The notes under the pieces were generated by a model that saw nothing but the letters and a program-made list of their open reading frames with translations, was not told where the DNA came from and did not search any database. A stretch of DNA of 64,000 nucleotides from a virus. The translations under genes were made by a program, and so were the position numbers. Of this stretch, positions 18,910-25,635 are shown one piece after another. Where the stretch lies: positions 124,001 through 188,000 of IMG/VR virus record IMGVR_UViG_3300026097_000876. One strand, 5' to 3'. Position 1 is the stretch's first letter. Each line of letters starts with the position of its first letter.

Positions 18910-19640
18910 ACTTTATTTTCCTTTATGTATTTTAGAATTTTACTTCTATATTTTGCATTTTCAAATGCCTTATAACATTCTGCTAATGGTGTAGGTAAAA
19001 ATCTTTTGGCTTTTAGATTTTTGTAACCTAAACATTGCATTACTGGTCCTGTTTTAGACTCAAACAACTTTGCACTATCAAATCTAATTAACTTAATTTT
19101 TTCTGTAGTATTAAATTTAAAGTAACATAATGTATCGCCCCTTTTTATGTCTATTTCAGATACGTTATCTTTAAACTTAAATGCAGGACGTACAGGTCTA
19201 ATCCAACTTGATATATTATATGTACCAGCAATGCCCATTGTCGCTGACGAAAACTGAGTTTGTTCGTAGTAAGGTGGTAATTGTGTCATACTTAATGGAG
19301 TTTCACTAAAAAATAAAAAATTAGGGTGCTCTATTTGATGTATATTTTCTTTATTTGGTTCGCCAACATAATTAATTAAAAAATTAGGATCAATATCATA
19401 ATTAGACATTACTTCTTTTTTTACATGGTCAAATTTTATATGAAAATCTATAGGACTTTTTGCACTAAATGTGTTTTTAGTTTCATCAACTATAGCGGGA
19501 CATAAACTTGCACCTAACCCAAAAAATTCTCGTGCATTAAGATCCTTATAGACTGTCTCTGGTTCAAAGTATTTCAATTCTGAAACAAACTCCTGACCCT
19601 CTGGGACGTTTATTACCGGAGACCAGTATACTTTGATCAT
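18906..19640 (-). CDS. Cassette protein of unknown function
   Basis: 244 aa; family not recognised. It begins IKVYWSPVINVPEGQEF and contains LPPYYEQTQFSSATMGIAGTYNISSWIRPVRPAFKF, then a lysine-rich C-terminus. There is no signal peptide, membrane segment or obvious catalytic motif. Four-base overlaps on both sides, with a carbamoyltransferase and a 2OG oxygenase, show that it belongs to the decoration operon. The aromatic-rich middle could bind an aromatic or sugar ligand, but that is speculation. Confidence 0.55.
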   Translation of the reverse strand: MIKVYWSPVINVPEGQEFVSELKYFEPETVYKDLNAREFFGLGASLCPAIVDETKNTFSAKSPIDFHIKFDHVKKEVMSNYDIDPNFLINYVGEPNKENIHQIEHPNFLFFSETPLSMTQLPPYYEQTQFSSATMGIAGTYNISSWIRPVRPAFKFKDNVSEIDIKRGDTLCYFKFNTTEKIKLIRFDSAKLFESKTGPVMQCLGYKNLKAKRFLPTPLAECYKAFENAKYRSKILKYIKENKV

Positions 19641-20266
19641 TGGCTATTCTCTACTTCATATAAAAAATCACACACAAACACTCTACGTTCATCAATTGTA
19701 GGATATGTGCCATGCCAAACTCTTCCGTCCATTATAACTACTTCTCCTGCTTTTGGAGTGTGTGTTTGAAAATTTACTTGGTAATCAGGTAACGGTTGTA
19801 ATGTTATTAGATTCCCTGCCATTGGATATTCGATAGACGTTGAGACAGAATTTAAAAACAAGACTGCTGTTAACTGTCGATCATTAACTGTGTCAGTTGG
19901 ACAATTTGCTGTCATAGTATGACAGTGAAATCCAGAATACGAATTCTGTCCATATTTTACACCCCAGGCTTTTCTAAATTCTTTAATACATATTGGAAGA
20001 TTTTCTTGTACGCTGTCTGTAATAAATTTTTGTAAACTTAATGTTGCGTCAATATCTTTTGGGTAATTCATATTATCTTTATGATAAAGATATGCATTAC
20101 CTAGTTGCTTCGATGTTTCGTCGTAATTTGTAAAAATATTTTCAAACTTTTTGTAGTCAGGATAAAACAGCTCGTCAATTATCCAAGTTTCTAGTGTAGT
20201 TTTTCCTGTTTTTTGAGGCTCTATACGTTTTTCCCACAAATTGTTTAAAAAGTCTTCAGTAATCAA
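19637..20266 (-). CDS. 2OG-Fe(II) oxygenase-like protein
   Basis: 209 aa. GVKYGQNSYSGFHCHTMTANCPTD has an H-C-H group where HxD is expected, and GEVVIMDGRVWHGTYPTIDERRVFVCDF supplies the distal His (VWHGTYP) and a basic residue (ERRVF) for 2OG. TAVLFLNSV is a core strand. The fold assignment is good but the second metal ligand is uncertain. Overlaps of 4 bases join it to the GT9 gene upstream and the unknown gene downstream. It is one of four proteins with this fold in the cassette, too diverged from each other to be simple duplicates. Confidence 0.7.
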   Translation of the reverse strand: MITEDFLNNLWEKRIEPQKTGKTTLETWIIDELFYPDYKKFENIFTNYDETSKQLGNAYLYHKDNMNYPKDIDATLSLQKFITDSVQENLPICIKEFRKAWGVKYGQNSYSGFHCHTMTANCPTDTVNDRQLTAVLFLNSVSTSIEYPMAGNLITLQPLPDYQVNFQTHTPKAGEVVIMDGRVWHGTYPTIDERRVFVCDFLYEVENSQ

Positions 20267-21315
20267 CTGCCGGTTCTTCCTAAAATTTGTGTAGGTTGAG
20301 TAGTCGAACTACTTGGAGAATGTACTACTCCGTGTGTTGGACAAACTTCTCCTTCGGTCGATGCTTTAAAATTTCCTGTATAGGATCTAGGCTTTCCTAG
20401 TCTTTTACGCACACTTTGGATAATGTCTTTAAAACTATTATCATCTAGTTCCATTACTTCGTCATTAAACCGTTCAATTTCTTCTTCCATTGTAAGTCTA
20501 ATAGGACTGAACTTACGCTTACCTTCGCCTAAGTCAATAATATCAAAATCAGAAGAACTAGGATAAGAAATATTAATAGGATATGTACTTCCGATAACAC
20601 TAGTACATGTTGTACCTAATGCTTTAGCCATGTGCTGTCCTAAACTATCGCACCCTATAAAATGGTCTGCAATTTGTATAACACTTGACCAAACTCTTAC
20701 ATCTGATATTTGCGGAACAGCAATTGGGATTGTTGTGTTTTCTTCTATTACAACTGGAAATTCGCTCATTACAATTACAGCATAATCATTACGTAAATCT
20801 TTACAAATACGTATCACATCATTAAGGTGAAAACTTCTACTAGTTCCATCAATTACAAAGTCTCCCATATTTTCAGCTGTTCGTCCAAAAGGCTGAAATA
20901 CAACTACTTTATCCTTACCTGTTACTGCTTTTACTTCTTCAACAACTTTATAACCATGAACAAGCTCGTGCTTATTCATATAAATTTTTGGATCTCCTAC
21001 TTCTCGTAATCCTTTATTGTTAATTGCAATATCAAATGCTTGTGCAAGGCTACATTTTTGATTATAATATTCCCAAACTCTATAAGGTTCTGGCGTAATA
21101 CAGTCTCTATCTTTAATATAATCTTTAAATAAATTTTTATGCCAATTATCAAAAGCCATTTCGTGTAAAAATGGATGCCCTTTATAAAAATCCATTCCAC
21201 CTTCACAAATAATAATAAAGTCTTGATCTTCTTCGTATAATTTTTCAAAAGCAGGAATAGAACAAACTACTCTACCGGCTCCACCGTTTATAAAATATGC
21301 TTTTTTTCTAGACAA
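20263..21315 (-). CDS. GT9-family (heptosyltransferase-like) glycosyltransferase
   Basis: 350 aa, first gene of the decoration operon, 23 bases after a perfect TATAAATA late box. The N-terminal KKAYFINGGAGRVVCSIPAFEKL resembles the GxGD/A-type N-domain of GT-B enzymes. VVVFQPFGRT, RSFHLNDVIRICKDL and ADHFIGCDSLGQHMAKALG correspond to the nucleotide-sugar region of ADP-heptose:LPS heptosyltransferases. The C-terminal ~35 residues (CPTHGVVHSPSSSTT) look flexible and low-complexity. Since the phage also encodes HldE, HldD and GmhB, ADP-heptose is the most economical donor guess. The acceptor (virion protein or host LPS) is unknown. GT9 membership is from motif pattern only. Confidence 0.72.
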   Translation of the reverse strand: MSRKKAYFINGGAGRVVCSIPAFEKLYEEDQDFIIICEGGMDFYKGHPFLHEMAFDNWHKNLFKDYIKDRDCITPEPYRVWEYYNQKCSLAQAFDIAINNKGLREVGDPKIYMNKHELVHGYKVVEEVKAVTGKDKVVVFQPFGRTAENMGDFVIDGTSRSFHLNDVIRICKDLRNDYAVIVMSEFPVVIEENTTIPIAVPQISDVRVWSSVIQIADHFIGCDSLGQHMAKALGTTCTSVIGSTYPINISYPSSSDFDIIDLGEGKRKFSPIRLTMEEEIERFNDEVMELDDNSFKDIIQSVRKRLGKPRSYTGNFKASTEGEVCPTHGVVHSPSSSTTQPTQILGRTGS

Positions 21316-21338
21316 TGTAATGCTCCTAATTCTAAAAA

Positions 21339-21346
21339 TATTTATA
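21339..21346 (-). promoter_or_regulatory. Perfect late promoter box TATAAATA for the decoration cassette
   Basis: Reads TATAAATA on the minus strand, identical to the T4 late consensus, 23 bases upstream of the GT9 start. It makes the ten-gene cassette down to 12300 a late transcription unit. Confidence 0.8.
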
Positions 21347-21384
21347 GAAGCAAACTTAAAAATTAACTAATCTTGGTTCAAAAA

Positions 21385-21414
21385 AAATCCCTATACATTA
21401 CTGTACAGGGATTT
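21385..21414 (-). terminator. Rho-independent terminator
   Basis: Stem arms 21385-21396 and 21403-21414 (12 bp with one mismatch), core CCCT/AGGG. On the minus strand the stem is followed by a run of T residues (complement of the A-tract 21380-21387). It ends the transcript of the tail-chaperone and cysteine-rich genes just before the late box of the decoration cassette. Confidence 0.8.
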
Positions 21415-21437
21415 AAATTTATAGTATTAAAAATATC

Positions 21438-22226
21438 TTATTTTTTACCGGCTGTTTTTTGTGCAGCAACTTTAACATCAACTGAAAAGGCACCATCTCT
21501 ATACGGATCTGATGGATCGGCTGACGAATCTGGCTCTCTCATATCTTTAGGGTAAACAGGAAACATCTGAATTGCTTGCCATGGCTCAAACCCTAAATCT
21601 TGCATTACAGATGGAAATTCTCTTAATCGTTGTCTAAACAAGATCCATTCATCTTGAAGTGATTGAGGAGCATCAGTCTGTCCAACCTTGGCATCTGTTT
21701 CTTGTAACATAGCGTCACGAACATCTCGTAACTCTTGCCATGTAAGATCCATTTTCGAGCCTGTGGCAGCCCAATCTCTTATGCCAATATTAAATTCACC
21801 TGTTTCAAAATCGTATGTAATATTATTATCATCGTAAATATCACGAGGTTCTACATCATCTGTGTACTCAACATCTGGGTGCCCGTCCGGTGCGTCCCAA
21901 AGAATTTCCCACTCGCGTTGACGTCTTTTTAATATCATATCATCGCGACCGCAATCATTTCCAATTTCACAGAGCAATGGCTGTTGTTTACAGTCTACAG
22001 TAACTCTTGTGATATCAGCACCTGATGGACGTTCAAGATCTCTCTTTTCCCATAAGCACCAACCCGATTCAGTACCGTAATCTTCACTGTCCGGATCGCT
22101 GTTAACTTCAAAGGTTAAAAACTCTGGTCCGTTATAAGTAAATGTGTCGGTTTTTCCTTCTGTAAAACTGTTTGTTCTCCATTCGTCCCACACAGGATAT
22201 GTAAACTCTATACTAATTTTTCTCAT
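21438..22226 (-). CDS. Tail (fibre) assembly chaperone-like protein
   Basis: 262 aa. The C-terminal third has LTWQELRDVRDAMLQETDAKVG followed by DEWILFRQRLREFPSVMQDLG. This is the W..+R..RD..L..TD ... W..fR..LR..P pattern of phage tail-assembly-chaperone-like domains (PF16778 type). The N-terminal part, with several Asp/Glu-rich segments and three Cys, is unrecognised. It is the last gene of the unit containing the three cysteine-rich paralogues and has its own GATAAATA box. A chaperone for those proteins or for a fibre is a reasonable inference. Confidence 0.6.
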   Translation of the reverse strand: MRKISIEFTYPVWDEWRTNSFTEGKTDTFTYNGPEFLTFEVNSDPDSEDYGTESGWCLWEKRDLERPSGADITRVTVDCKQQPLLCEIGNDCGRDDMILKRRQREWEILWDAPDGHPDVEYTDDVEPRDIYDDNNITYDFETGEFNIGIRDWAATGSKMDLTWQELRDVRDAMLQETDAKVGQTDAPQSLQDEWILFRQRLREFPSVMQDLGFEPWQAIQMFPVYPKDMREPDSSADPSDPYRDGAFSVDVKVAAQKTAGKK

Positions 22227-22245
22227 TTATTCTAACTCCTAAAAG

Positions 22246-22253
22246 TATTTATC
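22246..22253 (-). promoter_or_regulatory. Late promoter box GATAAATA
   Basis: GATAAATA on the minus strand, 19 bases before the start of the tail-chaperone-like gene, in the short gap after the first cysteine-rich paralogue. Confidence 0.65.
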
Positions 22254-22258
22254 CGTTA

Positions 22259-23095
22259 TTACATGAATGTGATTCGTACTATACCAGAACCGCCCTGGCC
22301 CGAACCACCTCCACAACATTTCGCCCAATTACCGCAATATGAACTGTAACCTGCTTGGCCTCCGCCTGCTGGCCAGTCAATGTGACACCCACATGAGCAC
22401 CAAGAAACGTTAGTTACACCTACTTGCATTTTACCAATCATTGGCGGTGAACCTGAAAATGAATACGAATAGTTACAATGACATCCGCCATGTCCTGGTT
22501 CTGTGCCCGATGTGCCCATCATACCAAAATCTGCACCAAAAATACCGCAAATATTACAATTACCACATGTATGTGTGTGTCTTGGACCCCAAGCATCACC
22601 GTTACACATCCAGCCGCCACAGCCGCCTACTGTACAAAAATTTGATAAATTATGTCCGTTTACATATGACTTACATCCCATGCCTGCACCACAAGTATGT
22701 GATTTACCACAAGGCCAACTACCACCTGCGCAAACACTATATTGACAACCTGGACTAGTTTCAACAGTTTTTGATGCATAATTTCCGCCGGATCCGCCGA
22801 TACTAAATGAACAGTTGTTACAACAAGTCATGCCAGGGCCTCCGCCTCCGCCACTCCATATTTCAAATGTTACAGTTGATACTCCGTCTGGTACACACCA
22901 ATAGCAACATTTGCCATTTGCTTGTTCACAACAACCACTTTGTCTGGCACACGAGTGGCAGGCCATGCCACGTGCGTTATAGACCCATTGTACTCCATAG
23001 TTATTACCATTTCCGTGTGCAATATCACTATCTTGAATAGTTCCGTCTACTAAACTGTCATTGTCTACTTTTTTATAACTTGCATATGTTGCCAT
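22259..23095 (-). CDS. Cysteine/glycine/tryptophan-rich virion protein, paralogue 1
   Basis: 278 aa with about 29 cysteines by hand count (about 10%). After an N-terminal MATYASYKKV...DG segment come ACHSCARQSGCCEQANGKCC, then FEIWSGGGGGPGMTCC and a C-terminal GGSGQGGSGIVRITF. The last two resemble phage glycine-rich fibre-tip domains (strand plus polyglycine). The Cys residues occur as CC, CxC and CxxC groups through the middle, which also holds conserved Trp and His (NGDAWGPRHTHTC). No signal peptide. Multiple disulfides or metal sites would give a rigid particle-surface domain. It is one of three tandem paralogues, 10 bases apart. Confidence 0.7.
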   Translation of the reverse strand: MATYASYKKVDNDSLVDGTIQDSDIAHGNGNNYGVQWVYNARGMACHSCARQSGCCEQANGKCCYWCVPDGVSTVTFEIWSGGGGGPGMTCCNNCSFSIGGSGGNYASKTVETSPGCQYSVCAGGSWPCGKSHTCGAGMGCKSYVNGHNLSNFCTVGGCGGWMCNGDAWGPRHTHTCGNCNICGIFGADFGMMGTSGTEPGHGGCHCNYSYSFSGSPPMIGKMQVGVTNVSWCSCGCHIDWPAGGGQAGYSSYCGNWAKCCGGGSGQGGSGIVRITFM

Positions 23096-23105
23096 TTATT
23101 TTTTC

Positions 23106-23942
23106 CTATGCGTATGTAATTCTGACCATGCCTGATCCACCCATATTGCCGCCGGCACAACATTTTGCCCAATTGCCGCAATATGAACTTTGTCCTGTTT
23201 GACCGCCACCTGCTGGCCAATTTGTATAGCAAGCACAGTTACACCATGCTTCTGCGTTTGCTCCTGCTGTATGCTTACCAACAAAAGGTGCAACTCCACT
23301 CATACCCCAGTCACCCGATTTACATTGACAACCACCGTGACCACCGGATACTCCAGTTGAGCCCATAATACCAAAATCTGCACCAAAAATGCCACAAATA
23401 TTACAGTTAGCACATGTTTGTGTGTGTCTTGGTCCCCATGCGTCGCCATTACACATCCAGCCAGGGCAACCGCCTGTTGTGCAGAAGTTACTTAAATTAT
23501 ATCCGTTTACATATGAACGGCAACCCATGCCTGCTGTACATGTGTGTGACTTTGAACAAGGCCAAGTTCCTCCAGCACATACTTGATACTGACAACCTGG
23601 ACATGTACTAATTGTTTTAACAGCATAGTTCCCGCCGCTACCACCTGCGGAGTGCATACAATAGTTACAGCAAGTAGAACCTGCTCCTGCACCGCCTCCA
23701 CTCCAAATTTCAAAAGTTACCTTTGATGCTCCATCTGGTACACACCAATAGCAACATCTACCATTTGCTTGTTCACAGCAGTCGCCGGCGTCAGCACAGT
23801 GTTGACAAGCCATGCCACGAGTATTGTATACCCATAATACATTATACTTGTTACCGGCTTGCGGTCCTAATTTCTCAGCTGTAATAGCATTATCGCTAAA
23901 GTTATCTGCTGTTAAAGTTTTATAACTTGCATATGTTGCCAT
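23106..23942 (-). CDS. Cysteine/glycine/tryptophan-rich virion protein, paralogue 2
   Basis: 278 aa, the same architecture as its neighbours: MATYASYKTL start, ACQHCADAGDCCEQANGRCC, FEIWSGGGAGAGSTCC, a Cys/Trp/His-rich middle (NGDAWGPRHTQTC, ICGIFGADFGIMG) and GGSGMVRITY at the C-terminus. Cys positions are largely shared with paralogues 1 and 3, while segments such as the ~25 residues after ADFG diverge (GVSGGHGGCQCKSG). That variable segment lies between fixed Cys, as expected for receptor-binding loops on a constant scaffold. Located 10 bases from both neighbours in one late message. Confidence 0.7.
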   Translation of the reverse strand: MATYASYKTLTADNFSDNAITAEKLGPQAGNKYNVLWVYNTRGMACQHCADAGDCCEQANGRCCYWCVPDGASKVTFEIWSGGGAGAGSTCCNYCMHSAGGSGGNYAVKTISTCPGCQYQVCAGGTWPCSKSHTCTAGMGCRSYVNGYNLSNFCTTGGCPGWMCNGDAWGPRHTQTCANCNICGIFGADFGIMGSTGVSGGHGGCQCKSGDWGMSGVAPFVGKHTAGANAEAWCNCACYTNWPAGGGQTGQSSYCGNWAKCCAGGNMGGSGMVRITYA

Positions 23943-23952
23943 TTATCTTTTC

Positions 23953-24792
23953 CTATACATAAGTAATTTTTACAATTCCGGAGCCGCCTTGTCCGGAGCC
24001 ACCTGCACAACATTTTGCCCAATTGTCGCAATAACTAGATGTTCCGGGCGTTCCTCCGCCTGCTGGCCAATTAACGTGACAACCGCAAGCACACCATGCT
24101 TCGTTGGTCATTGTTGCTAAATGCATACCAATACCTGCAGCTGCGCCCGTCCAGCTTGTTTGTCCGTGACATCTACAAGTAGTAGTACCTGCTTTAATAC
24201 CAGCACTACCAGACATTCCAAAATCTGCACCAAAGATGCCACAAATTCTACAGTTAGCACAGTTTGATACAGCGTGTCTTTGACCCCAAGCGTCTCCGTT
24301 ACACATCCATCCGCCGCAGCCTCCGTCAGTGCAAAAATTAGATAAGTTATGTCCATTTACGTATGACTTACATCCCATACCTGCTGTACATGTGTGTGAT
24401 TTACCACAAGGCCAACTACCACCTGCACATACTTGATACTGACAACCAGGAGTGGTATCAACGGTTTTAATGGCATAGTTTCCGCCAAATCCACCAACTG
24501 CAAAACTACAATTGTTACAACATGTGTGTCCGGGGCCACCACCGCCTCCACTCCATATTTCAAAAGTTACTTTATATACATTGTCAGGTACACACCAATA
24601 GCAACATCTACCATTTGCTTGTTCACAACAACCACTTTGTCTGGCGCATTGTTGACAAGCCATGCCACGTGTGTTATAGACCCATTGTACTCTACGACAA
24701 GCACCGGCACCTGCAGCTAATTTATCCGAGGTAATAGTGCCTTCTGGAATACCGTCTGATGTTATTTTTTTATAACTTGCATATGATGCCAT
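23953..24792 (-). CDS. Cysteine/glycine/tryptophan-rich virion protein, paralogue 3
   Basis: 279 aa, first of the three paralogues in transcription order. Starts MASYASYKKI, then ACQQCARQSGCCEQANGRCC, FEIWSGGGGGPGHTCC, NGDAWGQRHAVSNC and GGSGIVKITYV. Differences from the other two cluster in the N-terminal linker and in a loop containing TTTCRCHGQTSWTG. Codon-level similarity with the neighbours is high in the CC-rich core, so the array arose by tandem duplication. No known family name is assigned; a tail-tip or adhesin role is inferred from the glycine-rich motif and the adjacent assembly-chaperone-like gene. Confidence 0.7.
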   Translation of the reverse strand: MASYASYKKITSDGIPEGTITSDKLAAGAGACRRVQWVYNTRGMACQQCARQSGCCEQANGRCCYWCVPDNVYKVTFEIWSGGGGGPGHTCCNNCSFAVGGFGGNYAIKTVDTTPGCQYQVCAGGSWPCGKSHTCTAGMGCKSYVNGHNLSNFCTDGGCGGWMCNGDAWGQRHAVSNCANCRICGIFGADFGMSGSAGIKAGTTTCRCHGQTSWTGAAAGIGMHLATMTNEAWCACGCHVNWPAGGGTPGTSSYCDNWAKCCAGGSGQGGSGIVKITYV

Positions 24793-24810
24793 TCTATAGT
24801 TCCTTAAATA

Positions 24811-25260
24811 TTATACAGCAAAGATACGCCAGCCGTATGTGTCACCTGAATAAACTAAATCAAATGATGCGCCTTCTGAATCAACAGTCATATCAGCAGC
24901 ATCGCCTTGAATTAGATTAGAGTTTCTACCTATTGTTAGTGCGTTAGAATCAAACGTTTTACGAATGTCATAAAACCTAACAATATCGCCCATAGACGGT
25001 GAAGCAGGAAGCGTAATTGTAAACGCACCACTGTTTGTATCAACAAACAACTGTTCTCCTGAATTAGCATTATACGCGGTTGTAACCATTTTACCGTTCA
25101 ATACTCCCACAGGTATCCAAGCAGTTCCATTATATAGTTCTAATACGTTAATTTCTGTGTTAAAACGTATAGATCCTGCTCCAGCATCTTCAGTTCGCTG
25201 TGCTGTATTACCAAAAGGAACAGTTAACCCTGGTGAACCGATTGAAATTCTTCTACCCAT
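24811..25260 (-). CDS. Small virion protein with RYNT-type module
   Basis: 149 aa. The N-terminal half has FGNTAQRTEDAGAGSIRFNTEINVLELYNGTAWIPVG, a copy of a module (N-x-A-x-R-P ... G-x-I/M-R-Y/F-N-T ... E-x-Y ... W) that also occurs in the giant proteins at 36165-39881 and 40018-44073 and in the 175-aa protein at 44106-44633. The C-terminal half (FTITLPASPSMGDIVRFYDI) is typical of phage virion beta-domains. Gap of 15 bases to the 108-aa gene upstream. Probably a fibre or baseplate-periphery component. Confidence 0.6.
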   Translation of the reverse strand: MGRRISIGSPGLTVPFGNTAQRTEDAGAGSIRFNTEINVLELYNGTAWIPVGVLNGKMVTTAYNANSGEQLFVDTNSGAFTITLPASPSMGDIVRFYDIRKTFDSNALTIGRNSNLIQGDAADMTVDSEGASFDLVYSGDTYGWRIFAV

Positions 25261-25275
25261 AGTATTTTCCTATCC

Positions 25276-25602
25276 TTATGCCGCTGGTACGGCTGTTTCA
25301 ATTCCCATAACTACTGCTGTTACACTAGTTTGAGACGATCTAACTATGATCTTTTTTGTTGCGTCTACAACAATACCAGTTCTTTCAAGCACGCCGTTTG
25401 GGCCGATTGATGTATCATACTCTAGATAATCTGCCGCTCCCGGAGTGTCTGTTGTTGATACTGCCAGTCTTACGTTTGATGTGTTACTTCCTCTATTACA
25501 GAAAGAAACAGTAACAACGCTATAAGTGTCTGCTGGAACAGTATACGCTGTAGTGTCTGTTGCTGCACTTAGATCGTTTGATCCTAAAATTCCTGATGCC
25601 AT
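25276..25602 (-). CDS. Small virion protein (~110-aa family, copy 1)
   Basis: 108 aa, beta-rich: TAYTVPADTYSVVTVSFCNRGSNTSNVRLAV... GIVVDATKKIIVRSS. Length, the Y/L-T-VPA motif near residue 20, and the late I-V-L/V-(D/E)A segment resemble the proteins at 35825-36154 and 44633-44977, suggesting a small family scattered in this region. Preceded by a GCTAAATA late box. Function unknown; possibly a small head or tail accessory protein. Confidence 0.55.
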   Translation of the reverse strand: MASGILGSNDLSAATDTTAYTVPADTYSVVTVSFCNRGSNTSNVRLAVSTTDTPGAADYLEYDTSIGPNGVLERTGIVVDATKKIIVRSSQTSVTAVVMGIETAVPAA

Positions 25603-25625
25603 TTTTCTATTACTCCTATCGTTAG

Positions 25626-25633
25626 TATTTAGC
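25626..25633 (-). promoter_or_regulatory. Late promoter box GCTAAATA
   Basis: GCTAAATA on the minus strand, a variant of the late box with the TAAATA core intact, 23 bases before the 108-aa gene that leads the 25602-21438 unit. Confidence 0.5.
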
Positions 25634-25635
25634 CA

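Noticed and set aside
16481-20266. Classing all four double-stranded beta-helix proteins as proven iron enzymes
   Set aside because: Two of them replace the usual HxD pair, so iron binding and activity are uncertain; they are called oxygenase-like instead.
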